The notes: generated by a model not told the origin, from the letters alone. DNA of 42,110 nucleotides from Polyangiaceae bacterium (GCA_020848455.1 JADLAB010000153.1:1-42110), one strand, 5' to 3'. Shown: positions 19,480 through 28,640, counted from the stretch's first letter. Program-made: numbers and translations.

Positions 19480-22400
19480 ATGCGAGAGGGTCGTTGCCGA
19501 GTTCGCGTCCGCCCGGGCCGTCGTGACGAGGGCGCGGGTGCCGCAGCGCCGGCGCGACGCCGCCCGCTGAGCGCGCTCGCGCTCTTGCTCGCGGGCGGGT
19601 GCGCGGGGCTCGGTCTCGTCGCGCTACCCGGCGCGGCGCGCGCCGACGGGCTCGCGGACGAGGCGGATCTCCAGTTCGAGATCGCGAGCGAGCTCATCCA
19701 GAAGAACGACTACCGCGGCGCGCTCGAGCACTACCTCGCGTCGAACCGGCTCGTCCCCAACCGCAACGTCGTCTACAACATCGCCCGCACCTACGGCCTG
19801 CTCAAGCGCTTCCCCGAGGCGTACCGCTACTACGTCGACGCGCTCGAGGGCGAGACGGACCCGAAGACGCGCGCCGAGATCGAGGCGGCGATGCAGGCCA
19901 TCGCGCCCGAGGTCGCGGTGCTGCGCGTGGTGAGCGATCCGCCGGGGGCGACGATCTTTCTCGACCGCGAGGATCTGGGCTCGCGCGGCCGCGCACCGCG
20001 ACCGCTGGCGCTGCCGCCCGGCAAGTACCGGGTGATCGTGCAGCTCGACGGCTACCAGAGCCCGGAGCCGCGCGACGTCGAGATCCAGAAGGGCGGCGAG
20101 GAGCGCGTGGAGGTGTCGCTGAAGGAGATCCGCGGCACGGTCCACGTCGAGGTCGAGGGCGCGGCCGGAGCGACCGTGCACGTCGGCGACGAACGCGCCG
20201 CCTCGGCGTGCAGCGCGCCGTGCGACTTCACGCTGCGGCCCGGCACCTACCTGCTCTACTTCGCGCGCGACGGCTTCCAGGCGGCACCGCGTCAGGTGGT
20301 CGTGGCGGCGGGCGCAACCGCCAACACGGTGGCGCGCCTGACGCCGCTGTCGGGCTCCGTCGTGGTCGAGAGCGACGAGCGCGGCGCCATCGTGATGATC
20401 GACGGCAAGCCCTCCGGCTTCACGCCGGCGGTCATCCCGGGTGTCACCGTCGGCAAGCACGAGGTGAAGGTGGTGCAGCGCGGCTTCGCCCCGCTCGTGC
20501 GCGACATCGAGGTGAAGGCGAACGCCCAGGCAGAGCTGCTCGGGCTGCGGCTCGAGCCGCTGCGCCAGGTCCAGGCGGTGTCGCGCGTGACGGAGAACAT
20601 CGAGGACGCGCCGAGCTCGCTCAGCATCGTCGACGGGCAGGAGCTGCGCGCCTTCGGCTACCCGACCATCGCCGACGCCCTGGCCGGCGTGCGCGGCGTG
20701 TACGTGTCGAACGACCGCGCCTACCAGTCGGTGGGCATCCGCGGCATCGGCGAGCCCAACGACTACGGCAACCGCCTGCTCGTGCTCTCGGACGGCGCGT
20801 CGCTCAACGACAACCTGCTCAACAGCTCCTACGTGGGCAGCGACGGCCGCAACGACCTCGGCGACGTGGAGCGCATCGAGGTCGTGCGCGGCCCGGGGTC
20901 GCTGCTCTACGGCGCCGGCGCCTTCAGCGGCGTCGTGAACCTCGTGCCGCGCGCGCGCGACGAGCTCGACGGCGTGCACGTGGCGGCCGGCACCTACGGC
21001 CACGGCGTGGCGCGCGGGCGCGGCGGCTTCCACTGGAACTTCACCGAGGACGGGGGCGTCTGGGCGAGCGTGTCGGGCGCGCGCTCGGAGGGCTTCGACC
21101 TGCCCGTCGACCGCACCGACCCGGGGCGCGGCCCCATCGAGCAGATCGCCCACGGCACGGAGCGCTTCGACGCGGTCGGGACGGCCGGCCGGCTCTGGTA
21201 CGGGCCGCTGACGGCGCAGTGGTTCTATCACCAGCGCGACCAGTACCTGCCGCAGGGCCTCGCCGCGACGCAGTTCGACGACTCGCGCACCCTGTACGGC
21301 GACCGGCGCGCACTCGGCGAAATCCGCTTCGAGCCCAAGATCGGCGACATCGTCGACGTGTCCACGCGCGTGCACGCGAACCACTACCGCTTCCACGGCG
21401 TCTACTACCTGCCGGCGCCCGACTCGCCGCTGCTCGAGGACTACTACGGCAGCTGGCTCGGCGGCGAGGCGCGCGTCGTCGTCAAGCCCATCCCCGAGAT
21501 CCACATCACGGCGGGCGGCGAGGCGCAGTTCCACGTGGCCGCGACGCTCGAGGGCGCTTCGGTGAGCCGCGACGAGCAGCCGATCCCGGACGGCGTGTAC
21601 ATGGACGAGCGACAGCCCTACCGCTTCGGCGCCGCGTACGCGCTGCTCGACGCGACCCCCGTCGACTGGTTCAAGGTCTCGGTCGGCGCGCGCGTCGACA
21701 TCTACTCGACCTTCGGCGCCATCTTCGTGCCGCGCGGGGCGCTCATCTTCAAGCCCACCGAGGGCGGCGCGCTCAAGATCATGAGCGGCCGCGCGTTCCG
21801 CGCGCCGAGCATCTACGAGCAGCTCTACAACGACGGCGGCTTCTCGCAGGTGAAGGCGAGCGACCCGGACCGTGACCTGCAGCTCCAGCCCGAGTCGATC
21901 ATCTCGAACGAGATCGAGTACTCGCAGCGCTTCGAGGAGGACTGGGTCGCGGTCGGGGCGGTGCACACGAGCTACATCCAGAGCATCATCAACACCATCA
22001 ACGACACGCCGGGCTCGGACATCATCCGCTACGCGAACAGCGACTCGCCCGCGCTCACCGTGGGCGTCGAGGCCGAGCTGCGGCGTGAGTGGCGGCAGGG
22101 CTGGATGCTCGCGCTCTTCTACGGCTACGAGCGCGCGCAGTACCTGAACCCGACCGACCCGACGCTCGTCGACAACCCGCGCCTCATCAATGCGCCCGAG
22201 CACTCCGCGGGAGCGAAGGGTGTCGTGCCGATCGTCAACGAGGCGCTGGTGCTCGGCGTGCGCACCCGCGTGGAGGCGCCGCGCCGCATCGCGCTCGACA
22301 GCGACGAGGTGACGCGCCCGGCGGTCATCGCGGACGTGGCGCTGAGCGGCACGGCGACGCGCTACGGCATCCACTACGTGCTCGGGATCTACAACGCCTT

Positions 22401-22503
22401 CGACTGGAAGCACGAGGTGCCGATCTCCGAGTCGGCGGCGAGCCGCACCATCCGGCAGGACGGGCGGACCTTCCTGCTCGACGTGTCGGCGACGTACCCC
22501 TGA
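19480..22503 (+). CDS. TonB-dependent outer-membrane receptor with N-terminal TPR and PEGA-like repeats
   Basis: A 1007-residue protein from ATG 19480. A signal-like segment (about 30-56) ends in ARADG. A TPR-like helical pair (about 64-125: IASELIQKNDYRGALEHYLASNRL...) is followed by three PEGA-like beta modules (about 145-215, 217-287, 291-358), each ending in a GxYxxxVxxxGF-like strand. A TonB plug (about 370-490) contains RGIGEPNDYGNRLLVLSDG and VERIEVVRGPGSLLYGAGAFSGVVNLV. The rest (495-1007) is a 22-strand-type barrel. The C-terminus ends in TYP and not an aromatic residue, which is atypical. The substrate is unknown, and no siderophore or cobalamin genes are near. The upstream divergent kinase has the same PEGA fold. 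Confidence 0.92.
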   Translation: MREGRCRVRVRPGRRDEGAGAAAPARRRPLSALALLLAGGCAGLGLVALPGAARADGLADEADLQFEIASELIQKNDYRGALEHYLASNRLVPNRNVVYNIARTYGLLKRFPEAYRYYVDALEGETDPKTRAEIEAAMQAIAPEVAVLRVVSDPPGATIFLDREDLGSRGRAPRPLALPPGKYRVIVQLDGYQSPEPRDVEIQKGGEERVEVSLKEIRGTVHVEVEGAAGATVHVGDERAASACSAPCDFTLRPGTYLLYFARDGFQAAPRQVVVAAGATANTVARLTPLSGSVVVESDERGAIVMIDGKPSGFTPAVIPGVTVGKHEVKVVQRGFAPLVRDIEVKANAQAELLGLRLEPLRQVQAVSRVTENIEDAPSSLSIVDGQELRAFGYPTIADALAGVRGVYVSNDRAYQSVGIRGIGEPNDYGNRLLVLSDGASLNDNLLNSSYVGSDGRNDLGDVERIEVVRGPGSLLYGAGAFSGVVNLVPRARDELDGVHVAAGTYGHGVARGRGGFHWNFTEDGGVWASVSGARSEGFDLPVDRTDPGRGPIEQIAHGTERFDAVGTAGRLWYGPLTAQWFYHQRDQYLPQGLAATQFDDSRTLYGDRRALGEIRFEPKIGDIVDVSTRVHANHYRFHGVYYLPAPDSPLLEDYYGSWLGGEARVVVKPIPEIHITAGGEAQFHVAATLEGASVSRDEQPIPDGVYMDERQPYRFGAAYALLDATPVDWFKVSVGARVDIYSTFGAIFVPRGALIFKPTEGGALKIMSGRAFRAPSIYEQLYNDGGFSQVKASDPDRDLQLQPESIISNEIEYSQRFEEDWVAVGAVHTSYIQSIINTINDTPGSDIIRYANSDSPALTVGVEAELRREWRQGWMLALFYGYERAQYLNPTDPTLVDNPRLINAPEHSAGAKGVVPIVNEALVLGVRTRVEAPRRIALDSDEVTRPAVIADVALSGTATRYGIHYVLGIYNAFDWKHEVPISESAASRTIRQDGRTFLLDVSATYP

Positions 22504-22663
22504 GCGCTCGGCGCGCGCGGTCGGCCGGCGATCGGGCCCCCGCCGCGACGCTCGCCCCCGCGGCGCGGCGGGTCTATGACTCGCGGTTACCCGGCGACCC
22601 GGCTCGTGGGCCCACCGTGGGCACGCGAGCGACGATCGCGACGGCACCCAGAGGCGCACACTC

Positions 22664-24970
22664 ATGGCGAACGGCAACGGCGGATGGCAAGGCGGACCCG
22701 GCGGGCCCGCCCAGGGACAACCTGCGGGCGGGGCGGGCGGCGGCGGACCGCAAGCACCGGATCCCTACGGTCCGGGGGCGACGCAGCTGGCGGGTCCCAA
22801 CTTCGCGCCACCCGGGCAGGCACCCGGCTGGAAGCCCGTCGCCGCGACGGTCCTGCAGCCCGCCTACACGGGTGAGCCACCGCAGGCACCGCAGGCTCAG
22901 CCGCAGCCGCAGGGCTACCCGCAGCCCCAGGCCCAGCCGCAGCAGCCGCAGGGCTACCCGCAGCCCCAGGCCCAGGCGCAGGGCTACCCGCAGCCCCAGG
23001 CTCAGCCGCAGCCGCAAGCGTACGGTCAGCCGCAGCCGCAGGGCTACCCGCAGCCCCAGGCTCAGCCACAGCCGCAGGGCTACGCGCAGCCCCAGGCTCA
23101 GCCGCAGGCGCAGGGCTACGGCCAGCCGCAGCCGCAAGCCTATGGCCAGCCGCAGCCGCAGGGCTACCCACCACCCCAGGGGCCTGCAGCAGGGGCGCCC
23201 CATGCGCAGGGCCAGAGCTACGGCCAGCCCGGCTACCCGGCACCCCAGCCAGGCTACGGGCCGCAGCCGGGTCAGGCGCCCGCGAAGCCGGCGGCGAAGA
23301 AGTCGCGGCTGCCGCTCGTCGTCGGCGGCGTCGTCGGGCTCGGTGCGTTGATCGGCGCCGTCCTGCTCGTCGCGCGCTGCGGTGGGGGAGCGGCCGCGCT
23401 GCCGTGCGACCTCGCGAAGCTGCCGGCGCAGACGAAGGAGATCCGGCGCGAGTCGATGACGCGCGGCGTGGCGCGCTCGCTCGGCATGAAGGCGAGCGAG
23501 CTGCCGAATGCGGCGCGCTGGTCGTCCGCCGGACAGATCTTCTGCGGTGGGACCGACGTCTTCCGGGATCTCGTGCGCGCGCGGAGCTCGTACGCGCGCG
23601 ACGAGGTGGCCCAGGCACTCGCCAAGAAGGACGAGCTCACCGAGCTCGTGCGCTGCGGCAAGGCGGCGGCCGGCGAGCTCGGCAGCGACCCCATCTACTA
23701 CCGCGTGGCGTTCGCGAGCGGCGACAAGAAGGTGCGCGTCGGGCTCGTGAAGAGCGGCCTCGACAAGCTCGATCCGAAGCCCGCGCGCATGCAGGAGACG
23801 AGCGAGATCGCGGGTGCCAGCGGCTACTGCCGCCTCGGGGAGGGCGGCAAACCGGGCGACAAGTGCAGCGACGAGGCCAGCAGTCTCGTCAAGCTCGGCT
23901 CGGACGACCTGTGGATGGGCGGCGACCTCGGCGCTCTGCGCGCCTTCGCGGCCGCATTCTCGGCGGGCGGTAACAACACCGTGACGAACGGCGACGACCT
24001 CGGCGCGCTCGCCAAGACGCTCGCCGACTATGACGGCTACCGCATCGGGAGCCCGGAGTCCTTCGACCTTCCCCTGCCCGGCAAGGCCGCCGACGACGTC
24101 GAGAAGAAGCTCGAGGAGGCGACGAAGGCCGGTCTCAAGGTCTGGGGCTGGGGCGAGCGGGTCACGCCCACCGAGGCCGAGCTGCGCATCGAGCTCGTGT
24201 GCAAGGACGAGGCGGCGGCCAAGGGCATCGGCGAGGCGCTCAAGGCCTACGCGGCGTCGGTCGCCGAGGCGAACAAGAAGCGCGAGGCCGACAAGCCGCC
24301 GGCGCCTGCCAAGGGCGACGACACCTCGGTCGAGCAGCGCGAGGCCGAGCAGGCCGGCGAGGCGATGGGGCGCCGCATGGCGGACGCGGCCAAGGTGGAG
24401 GTCGACGGCACCAAGGTCCTGATGGTGGTCAAGGGCGAGGCGACCAGCGACGAGGTGAGCAAGCTCGAGGCGTACGCCAAGACGATGCGCACGCGCGCCG
24501 AGCAGGCCGCGAAGATCGTCGAGAAGCTCGCCGAGGGCGAGGCTCCGAGCGACGCGGACCTCGAGGCCCTCGGCGGCAAGGAGCTCGTCGAGGCGGTCAA
24601 GAACCCGAAGCCGAAGTGCGCGAAGGGCGATCCGTCGTGCGACCCAGACGCAAAGCGCCCGCCGCCGCCCGCGGCGGACGCGTGGGTCTTCGTACCGTCC
24701 GTGCCGGGTATGCGCGTGCCGGCGGGCGGCACGACGAGCACCATGAACGGCGACGGCTTCACGGCCTACGAGTACCGCTACGTGCCCTTCGACGCGCAGA
24801 TCGGGGCGCGCTTCCTCGGCGACGCGCGCGCGCAGGGCTGGACGCTCACCGAGCGCAAGGACGTACAGGGCGCGCTCGCCTACGAGATGGTGCGCAGCGG
24901 CGTCCGGTGCTTCGTGCTCATCAGCAAGGACACGAACGGCGCCCTCGTCTTCAGCTTCCTGCCGAAGTGA
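22664..24970 (+). CDS. Membrane protein with Gln/Pro/Gly-repeat cytoplasmic tail
   Basis: A 768-residue protein from ATG 22664. The first 210 residues are low complexity (PQPQAQPQPQGY-type repeats), presumably a disordered cytoplasmic tail. A single transmembrane helix follows at about 212-234 (LPLVVGGVVGLGALIGAVLLVA). The large C-terminal part (235-768), with scattered pairs of cysteines, is expected outside the cytoplasm. No known domain is recognised; it may hold two related alpha/beta segments (about 300-520 and 560-768). The stop TGA lies inside a perfect 10-bp hairpin shared with the convergent gene. Function unknown. Confidence 0.85.
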   Translation: MANGNGGWQGGPGGPAQGQPAGGAGGGGPQAPDPYGPGATQLAGPNFAPPGQAPGWKPVAATVLQPAYTGEPPQAPQAQPQPQGYPQPQAQPQQPQGYPQPQAQAQGYPQPQAQPQPQAYGQPQPQGYPQPQAQPQPQGYAQPQAQPQAQGYGQPQPQAYGQPQPQGYPPPQGPAAGAPHAQGQSYGQPGYPAPQPGYGPQPGQAPAKPAAKKSRLPLVVGGVVGLGALIGAVLLVARCGGGAAALPCDLAKLPAQTKEIRRESMTRGVARSLGMKASELPNAARWSSAGQIFCGGTDVFRDLVRARSSYARDEVAQALAKKDELTELVRCGKAAAGELGSDPIYYRVAFASGDKKVRVGLVKSGLDKLDPKPARMQETSEIAGASGYCRLGEGGKPGDKCSDEASSLVKLGSDDLWMGGDLGALRAFAAAFSAGGNNTVTNGDDLGALAKTLADYDGYRIGSPESFDLPLPGKAADDVEKKLEEATKAGLKVWGWGERVTPTEAELRIELVCKDEAAAKGIGEALKAYAASVAEANKKREADKPPAPAKGDDTSVEQREAEQAGEAMGRRMADAAKVEVDGTKVLMVVKGEATSDEVSKLEAYAKTMRTRAEQAAKIVEKLAEGEAPSDADLEALGGKELVEAVKNPKPKCAKGDPSCDPDAKRPPPPAADAWVFVPSVPGMRVPAGGTTSTMNGDGFTAYEYRYVPFDAQIGARFLGDARAQGWTLTERKDVQGALAYEMVRSGVRCFVLISKDTNGALVFSFLPK
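22890..23175. repeat. Imperfect tandem coding repeats (Gln/Pro/Gly/Tyr)
   Basis: Repeated units around CAGCCGCAGGGCTAC and CAGCCCCAGGCTCAG encode the PQGYPQPQAQ tail of the membrane protein. Copies are near-identical in DNA, so the array is recent or homogenised. Confidence 0.75.
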
Positions 24971-24989
24971 GCCCGGGGCGGGCTCACTT
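24965..24989. terminator. Bidirectional hairpin containing both stop codons
   Basis: A perfect 10-bp stem AAGTGAGCCC/GGGCTCACTT with a 5-base loop GGGGC. The plus-strand stop TGA (24968-24970) lies in the left arm and the minus-strand stop (24984-24986) in the right arm. Both genes end in Lys-stop. Confidence 0.7.
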
Positions 24990-26957
24990 GCGCGCCGGGC
25001 GACGGCGCTCGGCGAACCAGCTGCGGTACTTCAGCATGCGATCGACCTGATCCTTCGGCGCGTGGCGCCGGCAGGTGGCGAGCTCCGCGCTCCCGGCCGG
25101 CGCACCCCAGCGCACCTCGGGGCAGTCGTTCGGGTTGTAGGCCATCTCGAGCTGCTTCGAGCGCGCGAGCACGTCGGCGAGGGACAGCTCGAAGGAGCTG
25201 CCGTCGCTGCGCACGTAGCTCACGCGACGCGCGGCGGCGTCGCGGGCGAGCAGCGCCTCGAGCTCGGCGCGCACCGCGTCGACGCTCTTGCCGGCGGGCA
25301 TCGCGAAGCGCTCGGGGCGACGCGCCACCCGCGCCGGGAAGCCCGTGACGACGTCGATCGCGATGAGCAGCCGCAGATCGCGCGACGGCGTCGAGAAGTC
25401 TTCCCAGGGGCCCTCGGTCTCGAAGATCCTCGGCCCCTCCGGCATGTCGATGCGCCCGGCGCCCTTCTTGAAGTGGTCGTCGCCGTTCTTGACGCTGAGC
25501 ACGCGACCGCGCACCTGCTCCTCGAGGGCCTGCAGGGTCTCGCGCAAGGCGCGCTCGGGGTCGAGCGGCTCGGGCGAGAGCGCGTCGTCCATCGCGTCGT
25601 AGAAGGCCTCGACCGAGAGCTTGGCGAGCTCGGGCCAGAAGTCGCCATGGCCGGGCGCGCCCGCGATCTCGTCGTTCCCGAGGGGCCGAGCGCCACCCTG
25701 CCCCGTGAACACGATGGGGCGGAAGCGCTTGAACCCGGGGCTGCCGAGCAGGGGGTTGTCGTCGAAGAGGAAGTTGCCGCGCCAGAAGCGCCGCCGCGCC
25801 ACGGTGCCGTCGGGCTGCCCGTCGACGGCGAGCAGGATGCCCCCCGACTCGGGGGTCTGCGCGACGCGGCGCACGATGACGAGCACGTGCCCGTAGGGAT
25901 CGGCATAGATGCGGCCCGGGCGGAGCGAGTCGGCAGTGAGCGGCACCGGGTAGTAGTCGCCTCCGTCCTTGTCGGCCACGGCGCGCGCCGAGCCCGAGTG
26001 CACGCGGTCGGCCATCGCCACGCGCACGAAGTTGCCGAAGCCGCGCGGGCCGCCGTCGCCGCGCGCCTCGGCGAGCACGGAGTACCAGCGCTCGCAGCGC
26101 GGTGGGCCGGCGGGGCCGCCGCGGGTGCAGCGCGAGAAGCCGAAGGGCAGGCCGAGCTTGTAGGCGAAGTAGGCGCGCAAGGCGTACGGCAGGTCGGCGC
26201 AGTCGGGCTCGAGCGCGGGCGCGTGCCCGCCGCCCTCGGGTGGGTCGTCCTCGCGCGCCCCGAGGTGGTCGTGCAGGAAGTTGCGCCCGGCGTCGCGCAG
26301 CACGTCCTGCAGGGCCGGCCACGCCGGCTGGCGGTCGAGCGGATCGTCGAACAGGCGCTCGAGCCAGGCAGAGAACAGGTTCTCCAGGTCGGGGGTCCAC
26401 TCGGCCACGACCGGCCACACGCCCCAGGCGAGCACCTTCGGGGCGGCCGCGCGCGCCGTCGTCACGGCGACGTCGCGACACGCGTGCACGCCCGGGCCGC
26501 GAAAGCGCACGGCGTAGCGGCCCTCGCGCGCTCCGTCGACGCGGACGAGCCAGCTGTACGGCGGGCCGCCCCCGCGCTCGGTGGACGCCTGTGGCGCGTC
26601 GCCGCCCGGACCGACGACCTCGAGCGCACCCTCGAGCGGGCGCTCGCTCACGGCCACGATGCGCAGCGTCGCGCCGGGCGCGGGGTCGCGCGGCGCCGCG
26701 AACAAGAGGAGCCCGTCGACCGGGCCGCAGGCGTCCGGCACGGGCGCCGGAGCCGCGCTCGCGACCGCGGGCGCGCTGCCGGCGGGTGGCGCGGCGACGG
26801 CGGCTCCGGTCGTGGCACCGGAGCTCGTCCCGACCGCGGACCCGCTCGCGGCCGCGGCGAGCGTGGTCGCCTGCGCGACGTCGCTCGAGGCCCGGGGATT
26901 GCAGGCCGCGAGCGCGAGCGCGGCCGCGAGCAGCAGGGCGCTGGCACCTCGGGTCAC
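24984..26957 (-). CDS. Lipoprotein with putative Cys/His catalytic pair (NlpC/P60- or transglutaminase-like)
   Basis: A 657-residue protein from GTG 26957 (MTRGASALLLAAALALAAC), chosen because it gives a clean lipoprotein signal with Cys19; a longer in-frame reading upstream lacks one. After an Ala/Ser-rich linker come a beta-rich region (about 75-170) and a central domain with EPDCADLPYALRAYFAYKLGLPF (Cys253) and, about 100 residues on, IYADPYGHVLVIV (His357, Asp354). Cys followed by a His on a beta strand resembles papain-fold amidases and transglutaminase-like peptidases, but no family can be named with certainty. The C-terminal half (about 400-657) is unassigned. It could act on peptidoglycan or protein in the envelope. 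Confidence 0.8.
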   Translation of the reverse strand: MTRGASALLLAAALALAACNPRASSDVAQATTLAAAASGSAVGTSSGATTGAAVAAPPAGSAPAVASAAPAPVPDACGPVDGLLLFAAPRDPAPGATLRIVAVSERPLEGALEVVGPGGDAPQASTERGGGPPYSWLVRVDGAREGRYAVRFRGPGVHACRDVAVTTARAAAPKVLAWGVWPVVAEWTPDLENLFSAWLERLFDDPLDRQPAWPALQDVLRDAGRNFLHDHLGAREDDPPEGGGHAPALEPDCADLPYALRAYFAYKLGLPFGFSRCTRGGPAGPPRCERWYSVLAEARGDGGPRGFGNFVRVAMADRVHSGSARAVADKDGGDYYPVPLTADSLRPGRIYADPYGHVLVIVRRVAQTPESGGILLAVDGQPDGTVARRRFWRGNFLFDDNPLLGSPGFKRFRPIVFTGQGGARPLGNDEIAGAPGHGDFWPELAKLSVEAFYDAMDDALSPEPLDPERALRETLQALEEQVRGRVLSVKNGDDHFKKGAGRIDMPEGPRIFETEGPWEDFSTPSRDLRLLIAIDVVTGFPARVARRPERFAMPAGKSVDAVRAELEALLARDAAARRVSYVRSDGSSFELSLADVLARSKQLEMAYNPNDCPEVRWGAPAGSAELATCRRHAPKDQVDRMLKYRSWFAERRRPARK

Positions 26958-27033
26958 GTGCCTTGTCTGAACGCTCGGCGGCCCCCCGGCAAGTTTTCCG
27001 ACCGCGCGGGGGCACGCGCGCATCGGCGCGGGC

Positions 27034-28008
27034 TCAGCCCGGCGGCGCGCCGAGCCGCCGCCAGGCCGCCTCGAGCCGGGCCGCGCGCGCCCTGCCCGCG
27101 ACCGCGAGGAGCGCACGGTCGCGCTGCCAGTAGCCGGCGACCACCGCCTCGGCCCGAGGCCACTCGGTGTCGAGCGCCGCGATGTCGCGCGCCGCCTGGG
27201 CGAGCACGCCGCCGAGCGCCACGTGGGTGGCGGGCGCGCTGGGATCCGCGAGGGCGAGCGTGCGCACGGCGCAGAAGCTCGCGCACAGCCCCTCGACGAG
27301 CGGCCGCCCGAAGCCCGAGCGGCGCCCGACCCCGACGAGCCAGCCCAGCAAGGCGGCGTGGACGGCGCAGTCCTCGACGGTGCGAAAGGGCTTCAGGTAG
27401 CGGTCGTAGCCGTCGCCGGGGGCGAGCTCCTCGGGGGCGACGCGGACGGCCCGGAGCACGAGCGCCGCATGGGGGATCTCCGGGACGAACGGCGCCTCCG
27501 GCAGCGGAGCCACGACGACGCCGGCGCGCTCGCGCGGGATGCGCACCAGACGCAGACGATTGCGCCCGTCCCGCTCGCCCTCGCTCGCGACGACGAGGAG
27601 CTCCGCCGCGAAGCTCCCGAGCGTGACGAAGGTCTTCTGCCCGTCGAGCCGGAGCGCGCCGTCGGGCGCGCGCACGAGGCGCGTGCGGATGGCGCGCGGC
27701 GCGGCACCACCCTCCTCGGTGGCACACAGCGCGAGCGGCCGGGCTGCCGCGACCGAGGCGCCCTTCGGTCCGAGCGCCGCGACCAGCGTGGCGCCGGCCG
27801 CCTGGTAGCCCGAGGCGAAGGCGTAGCCCGGCCGGTCGGCCGCGAAGCCCGCCGCGAACGCGAGATCGATGGGCAGCCAGAAGCGTGCGGCGAACAGGAG
27901 GTGCCCGCGCCACCAGCTCTCGAGACCGTCGAGCGGCGCCGGAGCCGCCGGGGCCGTGAGCACGTGCTCGAGGACGGCGTCGGCCGACGGCAGGTCGGCG
28001 GCGGCCAC
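27034..28008 (-). CDS. Acyl-CoA-dehydrogenase-like protein
   Basis: A 324-residue protein from GTG 28008. The middle beta region (RTRLVRAPDGALRLDGQKTFVTLGSFAAELLVVA...) and the C-terminal helical part (RTVEDCAVHAALLGWLVGVGRR...) match the acyl-CoA dehydrogenase fold. It is shorter than the usual 380 or so residues, and the first helices seem reduced. I see no convincing catalytic Glu. ATG 28040 lies just upstream in another frame (MPTEVEVR) at a better distance from the preceding gene, so a small frameshift in this copy or in the sequence is possible. It is last in a probable operon with the M23 and DsbA-like lipoprotein genes. Confidence 0.75.
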   Translation of the reverse strand: MAAADLPSADAVLEHVLTAPAAPAPLDGLESWWRGHLLFAARFWLPIDLAFAAGFAADRPGYAFASGYQAAGATLVAALGPKGASVAAARPLALCATEEGGAAPRAIRTRLVRAPDGALRLDGQKTFVTLGSFAAELLVVASEGERDGRNRLRLVRIPRERAGVVVAPLPEAPFVPEIPHAALVLRAVRVAPEELAPGDGYDRYLKPFRTVEDCAVHAALLGWLVGVGRRSGFGRPLVEGLCASFCAVRTLALADPSAPATHVALGGVLAQAARDIAALDTEWPRAEAVVAGYWQRDRALLAVAGRARAARLEAAWRRLGAPPG

Positions 28009-28052
28009 CGGGTGGTCCGCACCTCGACTTCGGTGGGCATGGGCTCGGCGCC

Positions 28053-28640
28053 TCAGTGGAGCGCGTCGGCCACGACGCGGGCGAAGGTCGCCTGGTCCTG
28101 GCGCCCGCGCAGCTCCTCGGCGCCGATCCACAGGCGCGGCACCCCCGTGCCGCCCACGGCCTCGAAGAGCGCGAGATCGGCGGCGATGTGGGCCTCGGTC
28201 GCGGGGTTGTTCACGCATGCCTCGAGCAGGCTCGGGTCGAGGCCGACCGAGGCGCCGAGCTTCAGGATGCCCTCGGGACCGATGTCCTCGAGCGGGGCCT
28301 GCGCGAGTGCATCCGCCATGGCGTCGCCACGCTCGAGCTTGTCGGCGCACACGGCGGCGCGCGCCGCGGGCCGGGCCATGGGGTGCTTGTCGAGCGGCAC
28401 TTGCTTACGGACGAGCCGCACGCGCTGGCGATACGGCTCGAGCGCCGCCCGCAGCGCCAGGTGGTTCTCGCGGCAGTACGGACACTCGAAGTCCACGAAC
28501 TCGACGATGAGCAGCTGGCCCTTCGGGGTCTTGTCGGCCTCGGGGCGCAGCGCCTCGGGCAGCTTCGGGCCGCAGCCGAGCGCCGCGCCGGCGGCGAGCG
28601 CGACGGCGGCGAGGGCGAGAGCACGTCTCGGAAGGGACAT
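28053..28640 (-). CDS. DsbA-family thioredoxin-fold lipoprotein
   Basis: A 195-residue protein from ATG 28640. The signal MSLPRRALALAAVALAAGAALGC lipidates Cys23. A DsbA/thioredoxin fold follows, with active-site CPYC at 53-56 (VDFECPYCREN) and the cis-Pro loop GGTGVPRLWIG near the end. CPYC with FxC context is typical of DsbA-like oxidoreductases and DsbG/ScsC relatives. It acts on the periplasmic side, forming or isomerising disulfides; many Cys-rich secreted proteins here would be clients. It lies between the M23 gene (56 bases upstream) and the acyl-CoA-dehydrogenase-like gene (44 bases downstream). Confidence 0.93.
   Translation of the reverse strand: MSLPRRALALAAVALAAGAALGCGPKLPEALRPEADKTPKGQLLIVEFVDFECPYCRENHLALRAALEPYRQRVRLVRKQVPLDKHPMARPAARAAVCADKLERGDAMADALAQAPLEDIGPEGILKLGASVGLDPSLLEACVNNPATEAHIAADLALFEAVGGTGVPRLWIGAEELRGRQDQATFARVVADALH

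Noticed and set aside
22890-23175. Repeat array as CRISPR
   Set aside because: Units are contiguous, imperfect and coding (Gln/Pro/Gly/Tyr).
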